Assembly (NCBI GenBank): GCA_002690045.1
Contig: NZDE01000011.1
Location: 24,582 to 88,581, forward strand
Source of the DNA: Alphaproteobacteria bacterium
GTDB taxonomy: Bacteria; Pseudomonadota; Alphaproteobacteria; Micavibrionales; Micavibrionaceae
DNA: 64,000 nucleotides
Reading direction: 5' to 3'
The stretch's first letter is position 1. Each line of letters opens with the position of its first letter. Positions 25,806 to 34,575 of this stretch are shown here, piece by piece. The notes below the pieces were generated by a model. It had not been told where the DNA came from. It searched no databases and worked only from the letters and a program-made list of their open reading frames with translations. The translations under genes were made by a program, and so were the position numbers.

Positions 25806-27059
25806 CTACCCTAATAATTTATAGGCCTTATGTAAGGCGTTAATAAACTGATCCACATCGCCTTGTGTGCTATATAGCCCCAATGACGCGCGGACTGTCC
25901 CATCAATACCAAAGCGTTCCATTAAAGGCATTGCACAATGATGACCCGAACGCACGGCAACGCCGCATTGGTCAAGGATTGTCGCAATATCCGACACATG
26001 CGCCCAATCAGCTGTAAATGATAATATCGGCGCTTTTTCTTCGCCGCTGACATCACCATAAAATGTTAAACCATCAATTTCATCCGCGCGCTTACGCATA
26101 TAGCTATAGAGCGTTTGCTCGTGCGCGGCAATGGCATCCATACCAATGGCAGACACATAATCAATCGCCGCCGCAAGGCCAATGGTCTCAAGTATGGCTG
26201 GCGTACCTGCCTCAAAACGTGCTGGTGCTTGCTTATATGTAATACCAGACTTCAAGCTAACCGTCTCAATCATATCGCCGCCGCCTTGATATGGCGGCAT
26301 AGTGTTGAGCAGATCTTCGTGCCCCCATAACACACCTATACCTGATGGGCCATATAACTTATGCCCTGTAAACACGATAAAGTCAGCGCCTGAAGCCTGC
26401 ACATCAATCGCCCTATGAACAATGGATTGTGAAGCATCAATCAAAGTTACAACATTGCTATTCGCCGCTTTGATTTTGAGAATTAATGCATGTACATCAT
26501 TCACCACACCAATAGCATTTGAAATATGTGTACAGGCAAAAAGCTTTGTTTTATCTGTAACCAATGAATCTATAGCGGTTATATCCAGCCGCCCATCATC
26601 AAGGACGGGAATATATTTAACGACTGCGCCCGTTGCTTCGGCAATCATCACCCAAGGAACTATATTCGCGTGATGTTCCATTTCAGTGATGAGGATTTCA
26701 TCACCTGCCTGTAAATGACTGCGTCCCCAGCACTGCGCAACGAGGTTGATGGCCTCAGTCGTGTTGCGCGTGAAGATGATTTCATTATCACTCTGCGCCT
26801 TAATGAAGGCTGCGACAGTATGGCGTGCAGCTTCATAAGCTGATGTTGTTTTCTGTGAAAAATCATAAAGGCCACGATGAATATTCGCATAATGGCTACG
26901 CGCAACATCATCCATAGAGGCCAAAACAGCTTGCGGTTTTTGTGCGGATGCCGCGCTATCCATAAAAGCGACAGGCTTGCCAGCATTATTCAAGGCTGGA
27001 AAATCTACGCGCCACGGATTAGTGTTTTGGTTATTCACCTGTTGTAAGGGGAAGCCCAT
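25806..27059 (-). CDS. sufS: Cysteine desulfurase SufS
   Basis: A 417-residue PLP enzyme of class V aminotransferase fold that removes sulfur from cysteine for cluster assembly. Visible are FMDSAASAQKPQ near the start, TRNTTEAINLVAQ, EMEHHANIVPW, the PLP lysine region FTGHKLYGPSGIG and the persulfide cysteine loop VRSGHHCAMPLMERFGI. The start codon at 27059 lies inside the end of sufD (29 bases shared), with a very strong site GGAGGAGGTGA directly upstream, so the overlap is real and gives translational coupling. SufE is not nearby. Confidence 0.96.
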   Translation of the reverse strand: MGFPLQQVNNQNTNPWRVDFPALNNAGKPVAFMDSAASAQKPQAVLASMDDVARSHYANIHRGLYDFSQKTTSAYEAARHTVAAFIKAQSDNEIIFTRNTTEAINLVAQCWGRSHLQAGDEILITEMEHHANIVPWVMIAEATGAVVKYIPVLDDGRLDITAIDSLVTDKTKLFACTHISNAIGVVNDVHALILKIKAANSNVVTLIDASQSIVHRAIDVQASGADFIVFTGHKLYGPSGIGVLWGHEDLLNTMPPYQGGGDMIETVSLKSGITYKQAPARFEAGTPAILETIGLAAAIDYVSAIGMDAIAAHEQTLYSYMRKRADEIDGLTFYGDVSGEEKAPILSFTADWAHVSDIATILDQCGVAVRSGHHCAMPLMERFGIDGTVRASLGLYSTQGDVDQFINALHKAYKLLG

Positions 27060-28239
27060 CTTTCACCTCCTCCAAAAACGCAGCTACGAGCATAGCGCGC
27101 GCGTCTTCATACGGAATGCCGCGTGAGCGTGCATAAAACAACGACTTTTCATCCATAGCGCCACACGTTGCGCCATGCGCACATTTAACTTCATCAGCAT
27201 ATATCTCAAGCTCTGGCTTGGCATGCATAGACGCTAACGGCGACAGGAGCAAAGCCTTGGAGCTTTGTGAGCCATCAGTATAGTCCGCACCTTTGGCAAC
27301 ATAAACCTTACCTTGGAATACGCCCGTTGCTTTATCATGCAAAACATTGCGGACAATTTGGTCGGATGTGCATGATTTAACATTGTGATACATGCATGTT
27401 GTAAGGTCGATATGTTGATCTGCTCCTACATCAGCTGATGAGCGCACGGATGCATGTGCGCCCTCGCCCTCAAATACAATATGGTATTGGTTACGGAACA
27501 TATGTGCGCCCTTGTTAAGGGTCAAGCCATAATAACGCGCATCACGCCCTAGGGTCACAGCCGTATTTTGTACATAGGCAGCTTTTAATGAATCATCTTG
27601 ATTGCGTGTATGCACAAGCTCCGCATTATCTTCCAGCACAATCTGCGTAACCCAATTTTTGAAATAGGCATGGTCATTTGTTTCGTGCTGATGCTGCTCG
27701 TCCATCACCAAACGTGAATTACGACCGACCCGAATAAGAATACGCTCCGCATTATAGGTATTATCTTTATTTACCGTTTTAAGTAGTAGAGCTTGATTGA
27801 CAGATGTGTTCGCCGGAATATCAATGACCCAGCCTTGAACATTCTGTAGATCATTCAAATACCAGAATGCGTTGTCATCTTTAATTTCGTCGCTTTGTGG
27901 CGCTGTGGCGCAGAGTAAGTCCTGCACCCATTGCTCAGAAATCATATCTTTTATAGGCTTAACGAAGCTTAGATCTCCATGCCAAATATCTGTTAACGCA
28001 GCAGGCGCAAGATCCATCTTTTTAAGGACAGGATAGAAATTACTATATTTCCAGCGTTCTAATTTTGGATATGGAACGCCATATTGCGTGAATAGGTTAT
28101 GCGCAAGTTTTTGCTTTTCAGCCACCGCCGCAGGTAAATCATTCGCCGCATTTTGTGCAAGCGCAATGATCGGCGCAAAAATTTGTGCCGTTTCTGCCTT
28201 ATAATATACAGTTTCTTTTATAGCCGAAGCGTTACTCAT
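27031..28239 (-). CDS. sufD: SufD subunit of the SufBCD Fe-S scaffold
   Basis: A 402-residue protein that forms the SufBC2D complex, where [4Fe-4S] clusters are built. The C-terminal half shows the SufB/SufD beta-helix: KTNDHAYFK-like strands, GVFQGKVYVAKGADYTDG, SKALLLSPLASMHAKPELEIYADEV split by KCAHGATCGAMDE, and RGIPYEDARAMLVAAFLEEV. The N-terminal part (about 1-130) is less conserved as in other SufD. It begins one base after the sufC stop codon region and overlaps the start of sufS. Confidence 0.94.
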   Translation of the reverse strand: MSNASAIKETVYYKAETAQIFAPIIALAQNAANDLPAAVAEKQKLAHNLFTQYGVPYPKLERWKYSNFYPVLKKMDLAPAALTDIWHGDLSFVKPIKDMISEQWVQDLLCATAPQSDEIKDDNAFWYLNDLQNVQGWVIDIPANTSVNQALLLKTVNKDNTYNAERILIRVGRNSRLVMDEQHQHETNDHAYFKNWVTQIVLEDNAELVHTRNQDDSLKAAYVQNTAVTLGRDARYYGLTLNKGAHMFRNQYHIVFEGEGAHASVRSSADVGADQHIDLTTCMYHNVKSCTSDQIVRNVLHDKATGVFQGKVYVAKGADYTDGSQSSKALLLSPLASMHAKPELEIYADEVKCAHGATCGAMDEKSLFYARSRGIPYEDARAMLVAAFLEEVKDGLPLTTGE

Positions 28240-28240
28240 T

Positions 28241-28990
28241 TTAAGCGGCCTCTCCTACAAATTTGGCGTAACCTTCTTCTTCCAAACGCAAGGCTAGTTC
28301 TGGCCCGCCAGTTTCAACGATACGTCCATCAGCAAGGACATGCACGACGTCTGGCTTAATATAATCAAGCAAACGCTGATAGTGCGTAATCACAAGGAAG
28401 CTGCGCTGTTCATTACGAAGCGCATTCACCCCGTCTGCGACAACGCGCAATGCATCAATATCCAAACCAGAATCCGTTTCATCCAAAACAGCGAATGTAG
28501 GCTCCAACATCGCCATTTGTAAAACTTCATTACGTTTCTTTTCACCACCAGAACAACCTTCGTTCAATGCACGTTTTAGCATATCATCGGATACACCCAG
28601 CGTTTTGGCCAATGGCTTTATTTTCTTTAAGTATGCGAGGCTGTCTAGCTCATCTTCGCCGCGTAATTTACGCTGCGCGTTTAACGCCGTACGCATAAAT
28701 GTATTCATCGGCACACCTGGAATTTCCAACGGGTACTGAAACGCCATAAACACGCCTTCAGCAGCGCGCTCTTCTGGTTCAAGATCTAGCAAATTTTTAC
28801 CATTCATGAGGATTTCACCGTCCGTGACCTCATATTCTTCTCGCCCAGCAATTATACTCGCCAATGTTGACTTACCTGCGCCGTTAGGGCCCATAATCGC
28901 ATGCACTTTCCCTGCCTCAATCTCAAGGGATAATCCTTTGATAATCTCTTTTTCTTCTATTCTGGCATGCAGGTTTTTAATTGAAATCAT
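28241..28990 (-). CDS. sufC: SufC ATPase of the Fe-S assembly complex
   Basis: A 249-residue ABC-type ATPase that drives conformational change in SufBC2D. Walker A GPNGAGKSTLAS is near residue 35, the segment EPEERAAEGVFMAFQYP contains the Q-loop, the signature is SGGEKKRNEVLQ, and Walker B is FAVLDETDSGLDIDALRVVADG. The signature ends EKKRNE, a SufC trait, instead of the usual QRQR. No membrane segment is present. A small membrane-protein gene separates it from sufB. Confidence 0.97.
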   Translation of the reverse strand: MISIKNLHARIEEKEIIKGLSLEIEAGKVHAIMGPNGAGKSTLASIIAGREEYEVTDGEILMNGKNLLDLEPEERAAEGVFMAFQYPLEIPGVPMNTFMRTALNAQRKLRGEDELDSLAYLKKIKPLAKTLGVSDDMLKRALNEGCSGGEKKRNEVLQMAMLEPTFAVLDETDSGLDIDALRVVADGVNALRNEQRSFLVITHYQRLLDYIKPDVVHVLADGRIVETGGPELALRLEEEGYAKFVGEAA

Positions 28991-29009
28991 AATTTACACC
29001 TTAGCTTAT

Positions 29010-29444
29010 CTATTTAAGTGGCAACTGCACCACAAATGAATATAAAGTTTTTGCTTCATCACCGAAGAAGCGATCCAAGAAATCTAACTTGAGTAGCGTT
29101 CCTAATATTGGGTCATATACTGCGTCATATGTACAACCAAGAACTGCACAGCCAACACCTGCAAGAATCCCTAAAACACCCATTGCATATAATGGTGCGG
29201 CCATGCCAATCATGACTTTGCGGTAATTATCATCTTCTGGATCAGTTTTAAAAAACAGATACGTGAAGAAGATATACGTTATTAAAAGCGCAATATATAA
29301 AACATGAAAGAAGTTCGCCTCTGGCATGAACTCCGCACCGACTGACACCGCATCAAGATAAAGCAAACGGCCACGCATCATCAAAATCGAGAATGCGGCA
29401 AACACAAAAAATAACAAAGCGATAAAAAACTTTTTAATCATCAT
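29010..29444 (-). CDS. Small membrane protein of unknown function inside the suf operon
   Basis: A 144-residue hydrophobic protein with about four transmembrane segments (residues 4-24, 45-65, 78-105 region with GMAAPLYAMGVLGILAG, and the weaker end). It contains two close cysteines in GVGCAVLGCTYD and an acidic loop FKTDPEDDNYRK facing one side. I do not recognise the family. It is on the same strand as sufB and sufC with gaps of 12 and 19 bases, so it is certainly co-transcribed. A role in iron, sulfur or redox supply is only guessed from position. Confidence 0.75.
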   Translation of the reverse strand: MMIKKFFIALLFFVFAAFSILMMRGRLLYLDAVSVGAEFMPEANFFHVLYIALLITYIFFTYLFFKTDPEDDNYRKVMIGMAAPLYAMGVLGILAGVGCAVLGCTYDAVYDPILGTLLKLDFLDRFFGDEAKTLYSFVVQLPLK

Positions 29445-29456
29445 TCTATCCTTGGT

Positions 29457-30917
29457 TTATCCTACACTTCCTTCAAGACTTACGCCGACAAGTTTCTGTG
29501 CCTCAACCGCAAACTCCATGGGCAAGTTCTGCATAACTTCACGGCAGAAGCCATTAACAATTAAGGCCACAGCCTCTTCCTCGTTTAAGCCGCGCTGACG
29601 GCAATAGAAAAGCTGTGCATCAGCAATCTTTGATGTTGTCGCCTCGTGCTCCAAAACGGCGCTGCTATTCTTACTATCTATATAAGGTACTGTATGCGCG
29701 CCACATTCCTTCCCAATTAGCAAGCTATCGCATTGCGTAAAGTTACGCGCCCCTTCTGCACCGGGCAGGACTTTCACCTGACCTCGATAGGTTTGGTTTG
29801 ATTTACCTGCACTGATCCCTTTAGAGATAATACGTGATTTCGTATTTTTACCCATATGAATCATTTTTGTGCCTGTATCCGCCTGCTGTTGATTATTCGT
29901 TATTGCTACAGAATAAAATTCACCGACGCTGTCGTTACCTTTTAGGATGCATGATGGGTACTTCCATGTGACAGCCGATCCTGTTTCAACTTGCGTCCAT
30001 GAAATTTTGGAACGGTCACCTGCGCATATACCACGCTTAGTTACAAAGTTATAAATACCGCCTTTACCGTCTTCATCACCAGGGTACCAGTTTTGAACAG
30101 TCGAATATTTTATCTCCGCATCTTCAAGTGCGATAAGTTCTACCACTGCCGCATGTAATTGACGTTCATCACGCATAGGCGCGGTGCAGCCTTCTAAGTA
30201 CGAAACGTAAGAGCCCTTATCAGCAATAATCAATGTACGCTCAAACTGACCCGTATTAAGTTCATTGATACGGAAGTAAGTTGAAAGTTCCATCGGGCAG
30301 CGCACCCCCGGTGGGATATAAACAAAACTACCATCCGTAAACACGGCGCTGTTGAGGCATGCATGTTTGTTATCGTGAAACGGAACAACTGATCCCATAT
30401 ATTTACGCACTAGCTCAGGGTGTTCTTTAACGGCCTCTGAAATTGAGCAAAATATAATACCTTCTTCCGCAAGCTTATCTTTATAGGTTGTACCAACAGA
30501 GACCGAGTCAAACACAGCATCGACGGCTACACCTGCCAGAATCTCACGTTCACGCAGAGGAATACCAAGCTTCTCATATGTCTCAAGAAGTTTTGGGTCA
30601 ACTTCATCTAATGACTTTGGTTGGTTAGCCATTTTGGGTGCCGCGAAATAATATGCGTCCTGATAATCAATTTCAGGAATATCCAGTTTTGCCCATTTCG
30701 GGTCTGGCATCGTCTCCCAGTGACGATAGGCTTTTAAGCGCCATTCAAGCAACCATTCAGGGTCACCCTTTTTGGCAGAAATAAAACGAACAATATCTTC
30801 GTTCAAGCCTTTGGGCGCTTTTTCAGATTCAATATCCGTTACAAAGCCTGCCTTATATGTTTTTAAAGCATCAATATGGGATTTGATTTCCGTGTTATCT
30901 GGTGCAGTATCACTCAT
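29457..30917 (-). CDS. sufB: SufB scaffold subunit
   Basis: A 486-residue core subunit of the SufBC2D scaffold. Characteristic blocks are [81 protein letters not shown] and the end [20 protein letters not shown] with the cysteine implicated in cluster assembly. The start overlaps the stop of the Rrf2 regulator by four bases (ATGA-type), so both are translated from one message. There is no iscS gene between regulator and sufB, unlike in many relatives. Confidence 0.97.
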   Translation of the reverse strand: MSDTAPDNTEIKSHIDALKTYKAGFVTDIESEKAPKGLNEDIVRFISAKKGDPEWLLEWRLKAYRHWETMPDPKWAKLDIPEIDYQDAYYFAAPKMANQPKSLDEVDPKLLETYEKLGIPLREREILAGVAVDAVFDSVSVGTTYKDKLAEEGIIFCSISEAVKEHPELVRKYMGSVVPFHDNKHACLNSAVFTDGSFVYIPPGVRCPMELSTYFRINELNTGQFERTLIIADKGSYVSYLEGCTAPMRDERQLHAAVVELIALEDAEIKYSTVQNWYPGDEDGKGGIYNFVTKRGICAGDRSKISWTQVETGSAVTWKYPSCILKGNDSVGEFYSVAITNNQQQADTGTKMIHMGKNTKSRIISKGISAGKSNQTYRGQVKVLPGAEGARNFTQCDSLLIGKECGAHTVPYIDSKNSSAVLEHEATTSKIADAQLFYCRQRGLNEEEAVALIVNGFCREVMQNLPMEFAVEAQKLVGVSLEGSVG

Positions 30918-31342
30918 TCTCTTATCTCTATTGTTTTTGCCTTGTCTAGTACACCGGCTAAACTAAAACTGTTCAGTGTATTCAAAACAGCCTTGTTAAT
31001 TTCCGTCCAGCCACCATCCATGGGGCATATTTCTTTATTTGCGCATTCATGGGTAATACAGCTCGCACAATCCGTTAGTGAAATATCACCTTCTATAATT
31101 TCAATGACCTTTGTGAGCGACACAGCCTCATAATCACCATTAACTTGATAGCCACCTTTAACACCGCGCGTCGATGTAACAAGGTCACTTGCGGAAAGCT
31201 GCTTTAATATCTTGGATGTTGTCGGTTCAGGAATGCCTGTAACTTCTGCTAAAACAGATGCAGAAAAGCTGCGCGTTTTATTTTTGTATAAAACACTTAA
31301 CAAAGTAATTGCATAGTCTGTCAATTTTGATAGTTTAATCAT
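30914..31342 (-). CDS. Rrf2-family Fe-S regulator of the suf operon (IscR/SufR-type)
   Basis: A 142-residue winged-helix repressor. [18 protein letters not shown] and the recognition helix [17 protein letters not shown] are typical of the family, followed by [10 protein letters not shown] in the wing. Cysteines C92, C95, C100 and C106 form a cluster-binding region in the linker before the dimerisation helix, so it probably senses Fe-S status. It is the first gene of the operon, which makes autoregulation likely; a palindrome sits in the predicted promoter upstream. Confidence 0.9.
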   Translation of the reverse strand: MIKLSKLTDYAITLLSVLYKNKTRSFSASVLAEVTGIPEPTTSKILKQLSASDLVTSTRGVKGGYQVNGDYEAVSLTKVIEIIEGDISLTDCASCITHECANKEICPMDGGWTEINKAVLNTLNSFSLAGVLDKAKTIEIRE

Positions 31343-31418
31343 ATCAATTCACGCAGTTTAGCCTATTTAATTCCTGGCCTTGTATCGCATTTTCTCCTTA
31401 TTATATCAAGCATTGTTT

Positions 31419-31447
31419 TATATAGTACTAATTTTGTACCATTTCAA
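31419..31447 (-). promoter_or_regulatory. Predicted suf operon promoter with operator in the spacer
   Basis: On the minus strand TTGAAA (31447-31442) and TATATA (31424-31419) are 17 bases apart. The whole spacer is occupied by the inverted repeat GTAC-N7-GTAC (31425-31439). A dimer bound there would block RNA polymerase, which fits repression by the Rrf2 protein encoded 80 bases downstream. Binding is inferred. Confidence 0.55.
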
Positions 31448-31554
31448 TAAAAACAATCGTATAAAATGCAATCTATTATTAACATAAATTTAAACCTGCT
31501 CCGCTATGATGACCTTAGTGAGAGACAATAATACTGGTTAGTGAGGAAAAAATT

Positions 31555-31713
31555 ATGTTGAGATCAGGTGATACATTTAAAACAGCAGCACGCAACGGCA
31601 TTGCTATGAATGCATTTGGATTAGGCGCAACAGGCGCATTACAAGTTGGTAATTTCGCGCTTACAGACGCGCCAGAGGCTGCACCAGCGCAAAACATTGC
31701 CAATAAACTTTAA
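31555..31713 (+). CDS. Small protein of 52 residues, unknown
   Basis: A short ORF with a good ribosome-binding site (GTGAGGA, 8 bases before ATG). The product is MLRSGDTFKTAARNGIAMNA followed by a glycine/alanine-rich stretch (AFGLGATGALQVGNF) and a hydrophilic end. I recognise no family. The DNA in this gap is AT-rich, while the ORF has normal composition and codon use of the neighbours, which supports coding. A second small gene follows 165 bases later. Confidence 0.5.
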   Translation: MLRSGDTFKTAARNGIAMNAFGLGATGALQVGNFALTDAPEAAPAQNIANKL

Positions 31714-31837
31714 TTAGCATTTTTTAATAATTTGGGTTTTATCAAGTTTTGTATACATATTCCACAAACTTGATATTTAGGAAAGCTAATTGGGCCAAAA
31801 CTTGATAAAATACTCAATTAAATTATTGCATATTTTG

Positions 31838-31846
31838 TGGTATAAT
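31838..31846 (+). promoter_or_regulatory. Extended -10 promoter of the 57-residue gene
   Basis: TGGTATAAT is a perfect extended -10 element (TGn plus TATAAT). Transcription would start near 31853, about 26 bases before the start codon at 31879. The -35 region (TTAAAT) is weak, which is normal for extended -10 promoters. Confidence 0.6.
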
Positions 31847-31878
31847 AGTAAACTGTGTATAACTTTTAAGGATAACCT

Positions 31879-32052
31879 ATGAAAATAGATTTTAACGGAG
31901 CAACGACCTTGAGCAAATTAGTCGCCCTAACAGCTGCACAAAATGAGCAAGTAAATGCAAATGCGAGTTTCCTACAGCGCGCCGAACAAAAATTTGGTGA
32001 TAAGCTTAGCAATCAGCAAACTGCTACATTTGACGTACGTGCAGGCCTGTAA
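31879..32052 (+). CDS. Small protein of 57 residues, unknown
   Basis: A short ORF with AAGGA five to six bases before ATG, preceded by a strong extended -10 promoter and followed by a hairpin at 32068. The product begins MKIDFNGATTLSKLVALTAA and continues as a polar, Gln/Asn/Ala-rich helix (NASFLQRAEQKFGDKLSNQQ). No membrane segment or known family. The complete promoter-RBS-ORF-terminator set makes this a real gene in my view. Confidence 0.62.
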   Translation: MKIDFNGATTLSKLVALTAAQNEQVNANASFLQRAEQKFGDKLSNQQTATFDVRAGL

Positions 32053-32067
32053 ATAAACAAAAACAAC

Positions 32068-32093
32068 GGCACGCGCCCACTTTGCGTGCCTTT
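32068..32093 (+). terminator. Terminator-like hairpin after the 57-residue gene
   Basis: A perfect 7-bp GC-rich stem GGCACGC / GCGTGCC with a 9-base loop, followed by TTTAT. The T-run is short. Confidence 0.5.
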
Positions 32094-32144
32094 ATGCTGT
32101 ATCCCCTACGGCATTTTTATCATTTTGATAATTAATTTAAGTTT

Positions 32145-33719
32145 CTATTTAGTTGATACAAAGCGAATATCGCTGTTTTTATCCTGTGCGTCTTGTAGAT
32201 GCCATGCATTGCGCGCAAGGAAAACAGGATCTTCGTCGTGGTCATAGCCTATTGCGCTGCCACTTGCATCTATAAAGGCTTTTAACTTCTTAGGATCATC
32301 ACTTTCAACCCAACGCGCTGTATACAAGCTTGTTGCCTCAAACTTTGCGGGTACGTTAAATTCCGTACGGATGCGGTCGATGAGTACATCAAACTGCAAT
32401 GTTCCGATTACACCAACAATATAATAAGATTCAATTGCCGATTTAAAGATACGGGCAGCCCCCTCTTCGGCAATCTGTTCCAAGGCACGCGCCAAATGTT
32501 TCGCCTTCATAGGGTCTTCAGGGACACAGCGCTGCATTATTTCAGGAGCGAAGCTTGGAATACCTGTGAAATGCAAATCTTCGCCCTCGGTCAAGCCGTC
32601 ACCAATGCGTAAGTTACCATGGTTAGGGATGCCGATAATATCACCGGCAAAAGCGTATTCAGCCATTTCACGGTCTTGCGCAAAGAACATTTGCGGTGAA
32701 TGAAGCGTAATATTCTTACCTGAACGGACATGTTTTAACTTCATGCCGCGGCGGAAAGAACCTGAACATATGCGCGCAAACGCCATACGGTCACGGTGCT
32801 TTGGGTCCATATTTGCCTGAATTTTGAAAACGAAGGCGTTTACCTTCTTCTCATCTGGTTGAATTTCGCGTTCCTGAGTCGCTTGAGGACGCGGTGCAGG
32901 CGCAAAACTCTTCACGCCCCCCAAAATTTCACGGACACCGAAGCTGTTGATTGCTGAACCACAATAAACAGGGGTCATATGCCCCTCTAAATAACTTTGG
33001 TGGTCAAACTCACTATACACGCCGCGGATCATTTCAACTTCTTCACGTAGCCTTTCAGCTAAGTCCGCAGGTAGAAGCTCATCAATTTTAGGATCATCTA
33101 GGCCATTACAAGTAATTGCATCAGAGACGCTATCGCCTTTGCCGCGTTCAAACATGATAAGCTGATCATTAAAGATGTCATAACAGCCTTTAAAGTCACG
33201 CCCCATGCCGATTGGCCAACTCGCAGGCACGACATTTAACTGTAGCTTGTCTTCAATCTCATCAAGCGTTTCAAAAAGGTCACGTCCATCACGGTCGAGT
33301 TTGTTGATAAATGTAATGATTGGAATATCACGAAGGCGACAGACCTCAAAAAGCTTCAATGTTTGCGCCTCAATACCTTTCGCAGCATCAAGCACCATGA
33401 TTGCGCTATCGACCGCAGTTAATACGCGATAAGTATCCTCGGAGAAATCTTCGTGACCTGGCGTATCAAGCAGGTTATGCATGATGTCATCATATTCAAA
33501 TGTCATCACAGATGATGCCACAGAAATCCCGCGCTCTTGCTCCACCTTCATCCAGTCAGATGTTGCGCGACGACGGTCACCACGTGCTTTTACTTGCCCT
33601 GCAAGCTGAATAGCACCACCGAATAACAGCAATTTTTCGGTTAATGTTGTTTTACCGGCATCAGGGTGCGAAATAATCGCATATGTGCGGCGTGGGCTGT
33701 GGTTCTCATTTGCAGGCAT
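32145..33719 (-). CDS. prfC: Peptide chain release factor 3
   Basis: A 524-residue translational GTPase that recycles RF1/RF2 from the ribosome after termination. G1 is HPDAGKTT (residues 18-25), switch I region includes EQERGISVASSVMTF, G3 is LLDTPGHEDFSEDTYR, and G4 is TFINKLDRDGRD. The RF3-specific domains 2 and 3 follow, including DPKHRDRMAFARICSG and the C-terminal GTLQFDVLIDRI. Length matches the usual 520-530 residues. It stands between the small-gene region and a DUF1491 gene. Confidence 0.97.
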   Translation of the reverse strand: MPANENHSPRRTYAIISHPDAGKTTLTEKLLLFGGAIQLAGQVKARGDRRRATSDWMKVEQERGISVASSVMTFEYDDIMHNLLDTPGHEDFSEDTYRVLTAVDSAIMVLDAAKGIEAQTLKLFEVCRLRDIPIITFINKLDRDGRDLFETLDEIEDKLQLNVVPASWPIGMGRDFKGCYDIFNDQLIMFERGKGDSVSDAITCNGLDDPKIDELLPADLAERLREEVEMIRGVYSEFDHQSYLEGHMTPVYCGSAINSFGVREILGGVKSFAPAPRPQATQEREIQPDEKKVNAFVFKIQANMDPKHRDRMAFARICSGSFRRGMKLKHVRSGKNITLHSPQMFFAQDREMAEYAFAGDIIGIPNHGNLRIGDGLTEGEDLHFTGIPSFAPEIMQRCVPEDPMKAKHLARALEQIAEEGAARIFKSAIESYYIVGVIGTLQFDVLIDRIRTEFNVPAKFEATSLYTARWVESDDPKKLKAFIDASGSAIGYDHDEDPVFLARNAWHLQDAQDKNSDIRFVSTK

Positions 33720-33780
33720 TGTTGTTACTTACTCTATATTGATCTGAACATTTGGCTTATAAACGAAGTTTGTGTAAATC

Positions 33781-34134
33781 TCAAGTCATGTTAAGAAAGT
33801 CATCATTATCAAACGGGTTCAAAAACTCATTTAATTCAAACTCAATAACCCATAAATCTGGGTCCATTGATATTTCGCCTTGGATATATTGATCCGCTTC
33901 GCTTTCATGCTTTATACCGTCTTCAAAGACGTTATACCACTTTAATTCACCATCCATATCGCGCATTTGTCCGTATAAACATGCGCCCTGACCAGCAACA
34001 TAAACCTTACACAATATGGCACAGCCATCATGCCCGCCTGTATTAACAATGTAATAAGGTACACCCGCAATATTACAGCGGTGCAAAAGACCATCAATTA
34101 TAAGTTTGGTTTGCTGGCGGACAGTTTCAAACAT
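33781..34134 (-). CDS. DUF1491 family protein
   Basis: A 117-residue protein of the alphaproteobacterial DUF1491 family, function unknown. It has the layout expected for that family: an N-terminal helix (QQTKLIIDGLLHRCN), a beta part GGHDGCAILCKVYVAGQGACL, and the end DPDLWVIEFELNEFLNPF. Four cysteines are present, not in a metal-binding pattern that I recognise. It follows the Fur-family gene on the same strand with a 9-base gap. Confidence 0.75.
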   Translation of the reverse strand: MFETVRQQTKLIIDGLLHRCNIAGVPYYIVNTGGHDGCAILCKVYVAGQGACLYGQMRDMDGELKWYNVFEDGIKHESEADQYIQGEISMDPDLWVIEFELNEFLNPFDNDDFLNMT

Positions 34135-34143
34135 CGGCTTTAC

Positions 34144-34551
34144 TTAAGCCTTTTTCTTGTGCCCATAAACTTCAAGGCGGTGATCGACTAAGTCATATCC
34201 TAACTCTGCTGCGACCTTACGTACGATGGCCTCAACTTCACTATTTTCAAACTCAACGACTTCGCTAGTCTCTGTGTCAATAAGATGGTAATGATCATCA
34301 ATATTCACATCATAACGGGAAAAGCTTTCATTGAAATCATGACGGATAACGAGGTCAAGCTCATCTAACAAATTCATGGTGCGGTAAACTGTCGCCAAAG
34401 AAATAGACGAATCCTCAGCCTTTGCGCGCTCATAAACCATCTCAACTGATAAATGGTTATCTGAATTTTCAAGGACACTTATAATAACTTTACGCTGCCC
34501 TGTCATTTTTAGGCCTGCGGCTATACATCTGTCTTGCAAAGTCTTGCCCAT
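34144..34551 (-). CDS. Fur-family metal-dependent regulator
   Basis: A 135-residue winged-helix repressor. The DNA-binding domain (about 1-80) has MTGQRKVIISVLE, HLSVEMVYERA and ISLATVYRTMNLLDELDLV, the classic Fur recognition region. The dimerisation domain contains DDHYHLIDTETSEVVEFEN, which supplies metal ligands. The CxxC structural zinc sites of E. coli Fur are missing (only C9 exists). This is seen in several alphaproteobacterial Fur/Irr-type regulators, so iron or haem sensing is likely but the exact type is open. Confidence 0.87.
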   Translation of the reverse strand: MGKTLQDRCIAAGLKMTGQRKVIISVLENSDNHLSVEMVYERAKAEDSSISLATVYRTMNLLDELDLVIRHDFNESFSRYDVNIDDHYHLIDTETSEVVEFENSEVEAIVRKVAAELGYDLVDHRLEVYGHKKKA

Positions 34552-34575
34552 GTTTAAATGCCTTTTTATCTATTG

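Noticed and set aside
31515..31703. 62-residue minus-strand ORF
   Set aside because: It covers the 52-residue + strand gene, which has a better ribosome-binding site; the minus frame has none.
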